From Brevundimonas mediterranea (GTDB taxonomy: Bacteria; Pseudomonadota; Alphaproteobacteria; Caulobacterales; Caulobacteraceae): a DNA stretch of 64,000 nt. The position numbers and the translations under genes are program-made. Under the pieces are notes generated by a model, which was not told the DNA's origin, made no database searches, and worked only from the letters and a program-made list of their open reading frames with translations. Shown here in pieces: positions 15,831-23,663 of the stretch; the first letter of the stretch is position 1, and each line of letters begins with the position of its first letter. The stretch lies in contig NZ_CP048751.1 of the NCBI RefSeq assembly GCF_011064825.1, positions 2,294,001 to 2,358,000 of the forward strand, given 5' to 3'.

Positions 15831-16691
15831 TCAACGCTCCCAATCGCCCACGGCCGCCTGCCACAAGGTCATGGCGGCGATGGCGGCGGTGTCGGCGCGC
15901 AGGATGCGCGGACCCAGAGAAACGGCGGTGGTGAACGGCAGGGACCGCAGGCGTTCGCCTTCTTCGGGCGAGAAACCGCCCTCGGGGCCGATCAGGATGG
16001 ACCATTTTGGTTGACCTTCTCCCTCCCCGTCCGGGGAGGGGGGCGAAGGCGCAGCCGAAGCCGGGTGGGCAGGGCCAGGCAGGGCGTCCGGTTGCTCGGC
16101 CCGCCCCACCCCGTCGTCGCTGCGCGCCAACGCCCCTCCCCTGAGGGGGGAGGGAGAATAGGGTGCGAGCGCCCGCATCGCCGGCGCCCCTCCTGTCTCG
16201 TCGCAGAACATCAGCCGGCGTCCCGCCTCCCACTCGTCCAGCAGGGCGTCCAGTTTCACCGGATCATCGACCGGGGGCACGTCCAGCCGCCCGGTCTGTT
16301 CGGCGGCCTCTTCGGCGATGGCGTCCAGCCGGTCCAGGCGGATGCGGTCGGCGTTGGTCCGTTTGGTCAGGACCAGCCGCACCCTGCGCGCGCCCAACTC
16401 TGCGGCCTTCTCGACGATGGTCTCGACCCGGGCCTTCTTCACCACGGCGACGATCAGCTCCAGATCGGGGCCATAGGTCTGGGGCCGCGCCTGTTCCTCG
16501 GCGCGCAGGATGACGCCTTTCTTCAGGACTTCGGCGACGGTGCAGCGCCATTCGCCATCGCGGCCGTTGAACACCAGCAGTTCGTCCCCGACCTTCAGCC
16601 GCATGACCTGGGTCAGATAGCGCGACTGGTCGAGCGTGGGGGCGACGGCGGCGGCGGCGGCGAGGGGGGAAGGGACGTGAAGACGGATCAT
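15831..16691 (-). CDS. rsmE: 16S rRNA (uracil1498-N3)-methyltransferase with repeat-derived insertion
   Basis: A 286-residue SPOUT-fold RNA methyltransferase that modifies U1498 of 16S rRNA with S-adenosylmethionine. Visible are the N-terminal PUA-like part (MIRLHVPSP, VMRLKVGDELLVFNGRDGEW), KKARVETIVEKAAELG, and the knot motifs LIGPEGGFSPEE and LGPRILRADTAA. Residues about 178-227 are foreign to the family. They are encoded by a 150-bp palindromic element (16011-16160) that keeps the frame open and sits just before the SAM-binding knot. Without it the length would be near 236, close to the usual 240. The start at MIRLH is chosen for AAGGCGGAC upstream and family fit. Confidence 0.9.
   Translation of the reverse strand: MIRLHVPSPLAAAAAVAPTLDQSRYLTQVMRLKVGDELLVFNGRDGEWRCTVAEVLKKGVILRAEEQARPQTYGPDLELIVAVVKKARVETIVEKAAELGARRVRLVLTKRTNADRIRLDRLDAIAEEAAEQTGRLDVPPVDDPVKLDALLDEWEAGRRLMFCDETGGAPAMRALAPYSPSPLRGGALARSDDGVGRAEQPDALPGPAHPASAAPSPPSPDGEGEGQPKWSILIGPEGGFSPEEGERLRSLPFTTAVSLGPRILRADTAAIAAMTLWQAAVGDWER
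16011..16163. repeat. Palindromic element family B inside rsmE
   Basis: The element begins with CTCCCTCCCCGTCCGGGGAGG, has a middle part with GCCGGGTGGG and CCCCACCCCGTCGTCGCTGCG, and ends in CCCTCCCCTGAGGGGGGAGG. The element at 17940-18088 has the same order of modules. It adds about 50 codons to rsmE without a stop or frameshift. Confidence 0.85.
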
Positions 16692-16720
16692 GTCCGCCTT
16701 CCTATCTCCGTCCCTTCCAT

Positions 16721-16752
16721 CCGTCATCCTCAGGCTTGACCGAGGATGACGG
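16721..16752. repeat. Short palindrome, family A
   Basis: CCGTCATCCTC (16721-16731) and GAGGATGACGG (16742-16752) are perfect 11-bp arms around a 10-bp centre. It lies between the acyl-CoA dehydrogenase stop and the rsmE start, and is a contracted form of the 7508 element. It may act as a transcript-end hairpin. Confidence 0.8.
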
Positions 16753-16761
16753 AGGGGGCGA

Positions 16762-17925
16762 TCAGAGGGTGCGCGCGATCAGCAGCTTCATGATCTCGTT
16801 CGTGCCGCCGTAGATCCGTTGCACCCGCGCGTCCTTGTACAGCTGGGCGATGGCGTATTCGTTCATGTAGCCATAGCCGCCGTGCAGTTGCAGCATCTCG
16901 TCGATGGTCTCGCCCTGGATGTCCGTGACCCAGTATTTGGCCATGGAGGCCGTGGCGGCGTCGAGCTGGCCCTTGAGGTGCAGGCCGATACAGTGGTCGA
17001 CGAAGACCTTGGCGACCGTGAGTTTCGTCTTCACCTCGGCCAGTTTGAACTGGGTGTTCTGGAAGTCGATGACCCGCTTGCCGAAGGCCTTGCGTTCCTT
17101 GACGTAGGCGAGGGTCGCCTCCAGCCCGCGCTCGGCGGCGGCGACGCCCTGGACGGCGATGTTCAGACGTTCCTGGGGCAGTTGCTGCATCAGCTGGACG
17201 AAGCCCTGGCCCTCGGCGCCGCCGATGATGTTGTCGCCGGGGACCTTCACGTCGTTGAAGAACAGCTCGGAGGTGTCGTTCCCCTCCATGCCGATCTTGT
17301 GCAGGTTCCGGCCGCGTTCGAAGCCTTCGGCGCCGTCCGTTTCGACCACGATCAGGGAGGTGCCCTTGGCGCCCTCGGCCGGGTCGGTCTTGGCGACCAC
17401 GATGATGAAGTTGGCCAGTTGGCCGTTGGTGATGAAGGTCTTGGAGCCGTTGACGACATAGCCGTTGCCGGACTTGACCGCCGTGGTCTTGACCCCTTGC
17501 AGGTCGGAGCCCGCGCCCGGTTCGGTCATGGCGATGGCGCCGACCAGTTCGCCGGACTGGAGCCGGGGCAGCCAGCGCGCCTTCTGCTCCTCGGTGCCAT
17601 AGTGCCAGATGTAGGGGGCGACGATGGCGTTGTGCAGGCTGATGCCGAAATGGTCCGCGCCCTTCCAGCCCAGCTGGCGCATCAGCACCACCTCGTGCCG
17701 ATAGTCGCCGCCCATGCCGCCGTCTTCTTCCGGCATGGACAGGCCCAGCAGGCCGTCGGCGCCGGCCTGGCTCCACAGGTCGCGCGGCACGGACGAGTTG
17801 GCGATCCAGGACTGGACCTTTTCCGGCGGCGCGTGCTCGTCGATCCATTTGCCGACGCTGTCGGAGAAGAGGACAATCTCCTCTTCACGCATGAAATCGG
17901 GGTCGGGGCTGTTGAGGATGTTCAT
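16762..17925 (-). CDS. Acyl-CoA dehydrogenase
   Basis: A 387-residue flavoprotein of the acyl-CoA dehydrogenase family, which oxidises an acyl-CoA to the 2-enoyl-CoA and passes electrons to ETF. Signature 1 is seen as AIAMTEPGAGSDLQGVKTTA, and signature 2 as QLHGGYGYMNEYAIAQLYKDARVQRIYGGTNEIM near the end. The IYGGTNEI form lacks a Glu at the MCAD-type position, as in isovaleryl- and long-chain enzymes, where the base lies on another helix. The start at MNILNSPD follows CAGGAAAC. A longer frame would only translate the upstream palindromic element. Substrate chain length is unknown. Confidence 0.92.
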   Translation of the reverse strand: MNILNSPDPDFMREEEIVLFSDSVGKWIDEHAPPEKVQSWIANSSVPRDLWSQAGADGLLGLSMPEEDGGMGGDYRHEVVLMRQLGWKGADHFGISLHNAIVAPYIWHYGTEEQKARWLPRLQSGELVGAIAMTEPGAGSDLQGVKTTAVKSGNGYVVNGSKTFITNGQLANFIIVVAKTDPAEGAKGTSLIVVETDGAEGFERGRNLHKIGMEGNDTSELFFNDVKVPGDNIIGGAEGQGFVQLMQQLPQERLNIAVQGVAAAERGLEATLAYVKERKAFGKRVIDFQNTQFKLAEVKTKLTVAKVFVDHCIGLHLKGQLDAATASMAKYWVTDIQGETIDEMLQLHGGYGYMNEYAIAQLYKDARVQRIYGGTNEIMKLLIARTL

Positions 17926-17939
17926 GAGCGTTTCCTGGA

Positions 17940-18088
17940 CGTCTCCCTCCCCGTCCGGGGAGGGGGGCCGCGAAGCGGCCGGGTGGGGACGGCAGGGTGA
18001 GCGGGCTCGGTCTTTGTGTCGCCGAGCCCTCCCCACCCGGTCGTCGCTGCGCGTCGACCGCCCTCCCCCGAGGGGGAGGGAGAGGTTA
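17940..18088. repeat. Long palindromic element, family B
   Basis: The element opens with TCTCCCTCCCCGTCCGGGG and GGCCGCGAAGCGGCC, and closes with CCCACCCGGTCGTCGCTGCG and CCCTCCCCCGAGGGGGAGGG. It fills the gap between the two acyl-CoA dehydrogenase genes and is the nearest relative of the insertion inside rsmE. Confidence 0.88.
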
Positions 18089-18096
18089 GCGCCGGC

Positions 18097-19881
18097 TCAG
18101 AACGCTTCGGCCGGCATGGCCATCAGCACGTCCGCGCCGGTCTTCAGCTTGGCCAGATGGGCGCCGGCGTCGGGCAGGATGCGCTCGACGAAGTAGCGGC
18201 CGGTCTGGAGCTTGGTGGCGTAGTAGGGGTCGGTCGAGCCGGCCTCGACCTGGGCCTGGGCGACCTTGGCCATCTGGGCCCACATATAGGCCAGCGCCGT
18301 CAGGCCGAAGACGTTCAGATAGTCGGTCGAGGCGGCGCCGGCGTTGTCCGGGTTGGCCATGCCGTTCTGCATCAGCCACATGGTGCCTTCCTGCAGCTTC
18401 TTCTTGGCGTCGGCCAGGCCGTCGACGAAGGGCTTGATCGCCTCGTTCGCGCCGTTTTCGGCCACGAAGGCGTCGATCTCGCCGAACCAGGTCATGATGG
18501 CGCGGCCGCCGTGGGCCGGCAGCTTGCGGCCGACCAGGTCCAGCGCCTGGATGCCGTTCGTGCCCTCGTAGATCATGGTGATGCGGGCATCACGCAGATA
18601 CTGGCTGGCCGGGAAGTGTTCGGTATAGCCCGAACCGCCGTGAACCTGCATGGCCAGCGAGGCGACGTGGAAGCCCTTGTCGGTCAGATAGGCCTTCAGC
18701 ACGGGCGTCAGCAGGCCCATGTAGTCCTTGGCCTTGGTTGCGACGGCCTCGTCTTCCGACTTCTCCAGATCGGCGTGCAGGGCGGTCCACAGGATGAAGG
18801 CCTGGCCGCCTTCGACGAAGGCGCGGGCCTCCAGCAGCATGCGGCGCACGTCGGGGTGGACGATGATCGGATCGGCCGGGCCTTCGGGGTTCTTGGGTCC
18901 GGTCAGGCTGCGGCCCTGCAGGCGGTCCTTGGCGAACTCGGCGGCGGCCTGATAGGCGGCGGTGCCGATGGCCAGGCCCTGCAGGCCGGTGCCCAGGCGG
19001 GCCTCGTTCATCACCACGAACATATTGTTCATGCCGCGGCCTTCCTCGCCCAGCAGCCAGCCCTTGGCGCCGTCATACTGCATGACGCAGGTGGCGTTGC
19101 CGTGGATGCCCATCTTGTGCTCGAGGCCGGCGCATTCGAGGGTGTTGCGCTCGCCCAGCGAGCCGTCCTCGTTGACCAGATATTTGGGCACGACGAACAG
19201 GGACAGGCCCTTGATGCCCGGAACCGCGCCTTCGATGCGGGCCAGGACGGTGTGGATGATATTGTCCGAGAAGTCGTGTTCGCCGGCCGAGATCCAGATC
19301 TTCTGGCCGGTGATCGAATAGGAGCCGTCGCCGTTCGGCACGGCCTTGGTGCGGACCATGCCCAGGTCCGTGCCGCACTGGGGCTCGGTCAGGTTCATGG
19401 TGCCGGACCATTCGCCCGAGACCATCTTGGGCAGGTATTTGGCCTTGATCTCGTCCGAGGCGCTGGCGTGGATGCCGGCATAGGCGGACGACGTCAGGCC
19501 CGGATACATGGAGAAGGCCGCCGAGGCGCCGGCGGTCATCTGACCGAAGGCCGAGGCGACGATGCTGGGCATGCCCTGGCCGCCGTAGGCCGGATCGGCG
19601 GCCAGCGCCATCCAGCCGGCTTCAGACATGGCCTTGTAGGCTTCCTTCCAGCCCTTGGGACCGGTGACGACGCCGCCCTCGGACCAGTGGCAGCCTTCCT
19701 TGTCGCCCGGATTGTTGATCGGGGCGATGACCTCGTCGGCGAACTTGCCGCCTTCTTCCAGAATCTGGCCGACCAGGTCCGAAGACACGTCCTGGAAGCC
19801 GGGCTGGTTGGTGTAGCGGTCGATCTCCAGCACTTCATTCAGGATGAAGGTGAAATCGCGGACGGGCGACTTGTAGGCCAT
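18097..19881 (-). CDS. Large acyl-CoA dehydrogenase (DmdC-like, C-terminal extension)
   Basis: A 594-residue acyl-CoA dehydrogenase of the long form (DmdC/phenylalkanoyl-like). It shows the ordinary core with [19 protein letters not shown] and [34 protein letters not shown], including the Glu of IYEGT. A C-terminal helical domain of about 120 residues extends beyond it, in keeping with this group's length. It starts 3 bp after the stop of the MerR regulator gene, so the two are co-transcribed. Fatty or aryl-acyl-CoA oxidation is inferred from family and regulator. The exact substrate is not known. Confidence 0.93.
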   Translation of the reverse strand: MAYKSPVRDFTFILNEVLEIDRYTNQPGFQDVSSDLVGQILEEGGKFADEVIAPINNPGDKEGCHWSEGGVVTGPKGWKEAYKAMSEAGWMALAADPAYGGQGMPSIVASAFGQMTAGASAAFSMYPGLTSSAYAGIHASASDEIKAKYLPKMVSGEWSGTMNLTEPQCGTDLGMVRTKAVPNGDGSYSITGQKIWISAGEHDFSDNIIHTVLARIEGAVPGIKGLSLFVVPKYLVNEDGSLGERNTLECAGLEHKMGIHGNATCVMQYDGAKGWLLGEEGRGMNNMFVVMNEARLGTGLQGLAIGTAAYQAAAEFAKDRLQGRSLTGPKNPEGPADPIIVHPDVRRMLLEARAFVEGGQAFILWTALHADLEKSEDEAVATKAKDYMGLLTPVLKAYLTDKGFHVASLAMQVHGGSGYTEHFPASQYLRDARITMIYEGTNGIQALDLVGRKLPAHGGRAIMTWFGEIDAFVAENGANEAIKPFVDGLADAKKKLQEGTMWLMQNGMANPDNAGAASTDYLNVFGLTALAYMWAQMAKVAQAQVEAGSTDPYYATKLQTGRYFVERILPDAGAHLAKLKTGADVLMAMPAEAF

Positions 19882-19884
19882 GGG

Positions 19885-20364
19885 TCAGGCTCTCGCTTTG
19901 AAGGGGTGATGGTCGTGGTTGAGGCGTGCGCGCAGCAGCTTCTCATAGTCTTCGGCACCGGGCAGCAGGTCCGGCCGGTGTTCGCCCAGCTTGGACTCCA
20001 TCCAGGCGCAGGCGTCTTCCGCCGTCTGGATGGCGCCTTCGATGTCTTCCAACTGCTGCTTCAGGGCGGCGATCTGGGCGCGGTGGCGTCTCAGGGCCAC
20101 CGCCATCTGGTGGACGTTGTGATCCTTGCGGTCATACAGGTCCAGCATCTCCTGGATTTCCTGCAGGGTGAAGCCGATGCGGCGGCCTCTCAGGATCAGT
20201 TTCAGCCGCGCGCGGTCGCGGGAATCATAGACGCGCGTCTGCCCCTTGCGGGCCGGCGTCAGCAGACCCTTGTCCTCGTAGAATCTGAGGGCGCGGGCCG
20301 TGGCGTCGAACTCGCGGCACAGCTGGCGAATGGAATAGGTGCGGTGATCGTCGGCGGTGGCCAT
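19885..20364 (-). CDS. MerR-family regulator (LiuR-like)
   Basis: A 159-residue MerR regulator. The N-terminal winged helix-turn-helix is TYSIRQLCREFDATARALRFYEDKGLL, then a dimerising coiled coil (RRHRAQIAALKQQLEDIEGAIQ). The effector part has no cysteine pattern for metals. The type is that of proteobacterial regulators of branched-chain and fatty acid degradation (LiuR), which fits the acyl-CoA dehydrogenase gene 3 bp downstream. Two near-palindromes TTTACGTGCGCGTAA lie 14-56 bp upstream of the ATG, so autoregulation is likely. Confidence 0.87.
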   Translation of the reverse strand: MATADDHRTYSIRQLCREFDATARALRFYEDKGLLTPARKGQTRVYDSRDRARLKLILRGRRIGFTLQEIQEMLDLYDRKDHNVHQMAVALRRHRAQIAALKQQLEDIEGAIQTAEDACAWMESKLGEHRPDLLPGAEDYEKLLRARLNHDHHPFKARA

Positions 20365-20377
20365 GCGGGCACCATAA

Positions 20378-20419
20378 CTTTACGTGCGCGTAAAGGAAAG
20401 GCTTTACGTGCGCGTAAGG
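20378..20419 (-). promoter_or_regulatory. Paired operator of the MerR regulator
   Basis: Two copies of CTTTACGTGCGCGTAA begin at 20378 and 20402, 24 bp apart. Each is an imperfect inverted repeat (TTTACG, 4-bp centre, CGTAAA or CGTAAG). The layout upstream of the MerR gene fits a LiuR-like operator. The family motif is recalled as TTTACG...CGTAAA; the match is by eye. Confidence 0.7.
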
Positions 20420-20544
20420 GTAAGCTTTCGCCGAGATGGACGGCAGGCAAAGAAAAGCCCGGAGCCAGGGGGGAGAAGGCTCCGGGCGCGACACACCGGG
20501 ACAGGAGGGGGAGAGGGTCCCGGCGATCGATCTTCAGGGGCGGG

Positions 20545-20961
20545 TCAGGCCGTGCGGCGACCCAGCAGAACCGGGATGGTGAAGCCCAGCAGAATGAGGT
20601 TGACCACGGCCAGGCCGATGTCCTGGCTGAGGGCGTGGATGATCAGCATGGTCGATTCCAGCACGATCAGGCCGGCGGCCGAGGTCAGCAGCAGGGGGCG
20701 GCCGACGCGCCAGGAGATCAGCGGGGCCAGAACGCCCAGCGCCAGCACCAGCTCGACCACGCCCATGCCGCGCACCATGTTCTCGGGCGCGACGGCGGGC
20801 CAGCCCATCAGGGTGATGAGGTTGGTCATCGGCTCCGTCAGCTTGGCGTAGCCGGCGGCGATGAAGAACATCGCGATCCAGCCCTGCAGCGTCCACAGGG
20901 TGATGTTCTTGTAGGCGGCGCGGCTGCGGGCCTGGGCGACGGGCAGATGGGTTGTGGTCAT
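20545..20961 (-). CDS. DoxX-family small membrane protein
   Basis: A 138-residue inner-membrane protein with four hydrophobic segments: TLQGWIAMFFIAAGYAKL, VELVLALGVLAPLI, LLLTSAAGLIVLE and AVVNLILLGFTIPVLL. The FFIAAGYAKLTEP start resembles the DoxX/DoxD family. Function in bacteria is poorly defined. The start at MTTTHLP is preferred because the longer frames run through the regulatory region. The upstream DNA holds a 13-bp-period repeat around TGTCATC/GATGACA, so expression is likely controlled by a dedicated regulator not encoded next to it. Confidence 0.75.
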   Translation of the reverse strand: MTTTHLPVAQARSRAAYKNITLWTLQGWIAMFFIAAGYAKLTEPMTNLITLMGWPAVAPENMVRGMGVVELVLALGVLAPLISWRVGRPLLLTSAAGLIVLESTMLIIHALSQDIGLAVVNLILLGFTIPVLLGRRTA

Positions 20962-21046
20962 CGGGAGGGGCCTGATTGGTAACAGTTGCGATATCGGATT
21001 GAGCGGCTCCGTTCGCAAGGGGGTATCTAGAGGCCCTTTCATCATT

Positions 21047-21089
21047 TGTCATCACGCGATGACATCAATTGATGACATCAGTTGATGAC
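21047..21089. promoter_or_regulatory. TGTCATC/GATGACA operator array upstream of doxX
   Basis: TGTCATC (21047-21053) and GATGACA (21058-21064) form a perfect inverted repeat with a 4-bp centre. From 21058, GATGACATCAATT, GATGACATCAGTT and GATGAC repeat every 13 bp. This is the only distinct structure in the gap between the doxX-like gene and the XRE gene. Confidence 0.6.
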
Positions 21090-21164
21090 TTTGTGTTTCA
21101 GGGGCGGCGCGAGTGGCCCGATTCGCACCGACCCTGCAACGGGTTCTGACGATATTTCAGCCGA

Positions 21165-21386
21165 TCAGGGTTCTTCCGATTGGGGCCCCGGCGTCTGGAC
21201 GATCAGGTCGCCGGGCTGGCAGTCCAGTTCGCGACACAGGGCGTCCAGGGTGGAAAAGCGGACGGCGCGGGCCTTGCCGGTCTTCAGGATCGACAGATTG
21301 GCCAGGGTGACGCCGACGCGGTCGGACAGTTCGGTCAGGGACATGCGGCGTTCGAGCAGCAGCCGGTCCAGCTGGATCATGATCAT
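21165..21386 (-). CDS. Small XRE-family regulator (YozG-like)
   Basis: A 73-residue protein that is almost only a helix-turn-helix of the Cro/CI family: QLDRLLLERRMSLTELSDRVGVTLANLSILKTGKARAVRFSTLDALCRELDCQPGDLI. Such single-domain regulators commonly pair with a DUF2975 membrane protein, and here the DUF2975 gene ends 10 bp upstream on the same strand. TATCGATA palindromes lie before that operon and are the likely binding sites. Two ATG codons are six bases apart; the first is used here. Confidence 0.88.
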   Translation of the reverse strand: MIMIQLDRLLLERRMSLTELSDRVGVTLANLSILKTGKARAVRFSTLDALCRELDCQPGDLIVQTPGPQSEEP

Positions 21387-21396
21387 GGCGCGTCTC

Positions 21397-21915
21397 TCAG
21401 ACCGTGGTCAGTTGTTCGTCGCGCATGGCCGCGCCCTGGCGGAACACCTCGGCCAGGATGAAGACCACCAGGATGCCCAGCCAGGATCCGAGGTCGAAGT
21501 CATAGTCCGAGGCCGACTGGCCGATGGCCTGGGGTGCGACGATGGACAGCATCAGGGAGGTCAGCTGAATACCCAGCAGGCCAAACCCGACGGCCTGGAG
21601 CCGTTTGACATTGGCGAACTCGAAGGCGTCGCCCTGGTTCACCGAAAGCAGGATGCGGCGCAGCCGATTGATGACCCACCAAGTCAGGCCGCAGGCCAGG
21701 AAGCCCCCCAGCAGGGTCAGGCGACCGGTCAGCTCGTAGTTTCCGTCAGGATCCGCCGCCCCGTCGCGCAGCGGCTCCATCCAGTCGACGCCGATGATCA
21801 TGCTGGCGACTAGGAGGACGCCCACGGCGACGGCTCCGATCGTGACGAAGACGTTGAAGAAGCCCAACAGCCAACGCAGTGCGCTGGCGGCCGAATATTT
21901 GCCCACGAGTTTCAT
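21397..21915 (-). CDS. DUF2975 membrane protein
   Basis: A 172-residue inner-membrane protein of the DUF2975 family with four hydrophobic segments: FFNVFVTIGAVAVGVLLVASMII, LLGGFLACGLTWWVINRL, AVGFGLLGIQLTSLMLSIVA and WLGILVVFILAEVFRQG. The GDAFEFANVKRLQAVG stretch between segments 2 and 3 is typical of the family. The start MKLVGK is chosen because GGAGGG lies 9 bases upstream. A further ATG at 21930 has no such site. It is co-transcribed with the XRE gene. Function is unknown; a membrane input to the regulator is an inference. Confidence 0.85.
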   Translation of the reverse strand: MKLVGKYSAASALRWLLGFFNVFVTIGAVAVGVLLVASMIIGVDWMEPLRDGAADPDGNYELTGRLTLLGGFLACGLTWWVINRLRRILLSVNQGDAFEFANVKRLQAVGFGLLGIQLTSLMLSIVAPQAIGQSASDYDFDLGSWLGILVVFILAEVFRQGAAMRDEQLTTV

Positions 21916-21960
21916 CCGATAGCCCTCCATTGGGGTCGCCCTCCGCGACGCCTTCGTGAC

Positions 21961-22006
21961 TATCGATATGGATTTATCGATAAACGGGCAAGAGCATTAT
22001 CGATAA
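21961..22006 (-). promoter_or_regulatory. Triple TATCGATA sites upstream of DUF2975-XRE
   Basis: TATCGATA occurs at 21961-21968, and the longer palindrome TTATCGATAA at 21974-21983 and 21997-22006, the last two with 23-bp spacing and the same AAC flank. They lie 46-91 bp before the DUF2975 start, where a repressor would act. Confidence 0.6.
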
Positions 22007-22034
22007 ACGAGATGAAGCTTTCGTAAGGTTCGGC

Positions 22035-23447
22035 TCAGGCGGTGAACCCCCAGGCCGTGCGGGCGGCCTCCAGCCGGGCCAGCTTGGCGTAGAAGGGCGC
22101 CCAGTCGTCGGCGGCGTCGATGGCGGCCCAGATCGCCTCGACCTCGTCGATCAGCATCTCCTCCGGCTCGCGGGCGGCGAACATGGGATGCTCCAGCCGT
22201 TCGATCCGGTCGGGCTCATGTTCCATCAGGGCGAAGCGGAAAACGTCGAAGGCCTCGCCCTGGTACAGTCTGGCGCGCGGCCCCGACAGGGCGCGGGCCG
22301 AGGAGGCGAAGCCGCCGAACCAGTCGAAGAACAGAGGCTCCCACCGCAGGGCCTCGCCGCCTTCGCGCAACAGGGCCAGGGTCGCATCGACCAGCCGCTG
22401 GTCAGCCGCCTCGCCCAGGCTGAGCACGCCCAGCCGCATCAGGAAGGCGGCGCGCAGTTCGCGGATATAGGCCGGGCCGAAGCTGTTCAGGGCGTCGGTC
22501 AGGGGCTCGGCCCCGGCGACCAGTTTCAGACAGCCGGCCAGTTGCGTCAGGTTCCAGAACACCGCCTCGGGCTGGCGCGCGAAGGCGTAGAGGCCGGTCT
22601 GGTCGAAATAGGCGGCGGTGAAGGCCGGGTCGTATTCGGGCAGGAAGCGCCAGGGGCCATAGTCGAAACTCTCGCCCGTGACGTTCAGATTGTCGGTGTT
22701 CAGCACGCCATGGACGAAGCCGGCCGCGATCCAGCGGGCGGTCAGTCGGGCCGAGGCCTCGACGACGGCGCGCAGCAGGCCGGGCGCGTCCCCGGCGGCG
22801 ACCGTCGGGTGATAAAGAGTGCGGACGTGTTCGATCAGGGTCTCGATCTGATCGGCGCGACCCAGATAGGCGGCGCGCTGGAAGGTTCCGAAGCGGATAT
22901 GGGAGTGTGACAGGCGCACCAGGACAGCCGAACGAGTCGGCGACGGCTCGTCCCCCCGCTCCAGCGCCTCGCCGGTCTCGATCAGGGAGAAGGCCCGGCT
23001 GGTGGGGACGCCCTGGGCCTCCAGCATCGACGCGGCCAGCACCTCGCGCACCCCGCCCTTCAGCGTCAGCCGCCCGTCGCCGCCGCGCGACCAGGGCGTC
23101 GTGCCCGAACCCTTGGTGCCTAAATCAAGCAACCGGCCGGAGGCGTCGCGCATCTGCGCGGCCAGAAAACCCCGCCCGTCGCCCAGGTCCGGATTGTATT
23201 GGCGGAACTGGTGCCCGTGATAGCGCATGGCGAGAGGGCCGGGCTGACCGGGCAGGGGCGCGAACCGGCCGAAGGCGGCGATCCATTCGGCGTCGTCCAG
23301 CCCCTCCAGCCCCACATCCGCGGCGGCGCGGTCGTTGCGGAACCGCAGCACGGCCTGGGGAAAATCGGCCGCCTGGACGGCGTCGGCGAAATCGGGGCCC
23401 AGATCGAAGACGCGCGCTTCGGGGCGATAGGCGGGGGAGGGGGGCAT
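22035..23447 (-). CDS. selO: SelO/YdiU protein adenylyltransferase
   Basis: A 470-residue pseudokinase-fold enzyme of the SelO (YdiU/UPF0061) family, which transfers AMP from ATP to Ser/Thr/Tyr of target proteins in oxidative stress. Family motifs are AMRYHGHQFRQYNPDLGDGRG split around the glycine loop, KGSGTTPWSRGGDGRL, RLSHSHIRFGTFQ and HGVLNTDNLNVTGESFDYGPW. The C-terminal selenocysteine/Cys tail seen in some relatives is absent. The start at MPPSPAYRPEAR is chosen by family fit. No good ribosome site marks it, and frames from 23471 or 23546 are also open. Confidence 0.88.
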   Translation of the reverse strand: MPPSPAYRPEARVFDLGPDFADAVQAADFPQAVLRFRNDRAAADVGLEGLDDAEWIAAFGRFAPLPGQPGPLAMRYHGHQFRQYNPDLGDGRGFLAAQMRDASGRLLDLGTKGSGTTPWSRGGDGRLTLKGGVREVLAASMLEAQGVPTSRAFSLIETGEALERGDEPSPTRSAVLVRLSHSHIRFGTFQRAAYLGRADQIETLIEHVRTLYHPTVAAGDAPGLLRAVVEASARLTARWIAAGFVHGVLNTDNLNVTGESFDYGPWRFLPEYDPAFTAAYFDQTGLYAFARQPEAVFWNLTQLAGCLKLVAGAEPLTDALNSFGPAYIRELRAAFLMRLGVLSLGEAADQRLVDATLALLREGGEALRWEPLFFDWFGGFASSARALSGPRARLYQGEAFDVFRFALMEHEPDRIERLEHPMFAAREPEEMLIDEVEAIWAAIDAADDWAPFYAKLARLEAARTAWGFTA

Positions 23448-23663
23448 GGGGGCTAGGTGCGACCGCCGCATCTGTTTCGCAAGTCGCCTATGGTGACGGT
23501 TTCGGTTGAACCTCTGGGCCCATGCCGTATTCTTGTCGGCAGACATCAGGCTGCGCTTGCGGCCAGGCTGGCGCCGTCTTCACACGATGAAGCGGCGAAC
23601 CCGGTCCGACGCCCGTCGATAACCTGGCGTCACGACAGCTCATCCTTTCGATCGGAGGCCGCC

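Noticed and set aside
15831-16691. rsmE as a pseudogene because of the repeat inside it
   Set aside because: The frame is intact from start to stop, and all conserved motifs on both sides of the insertion are kept.
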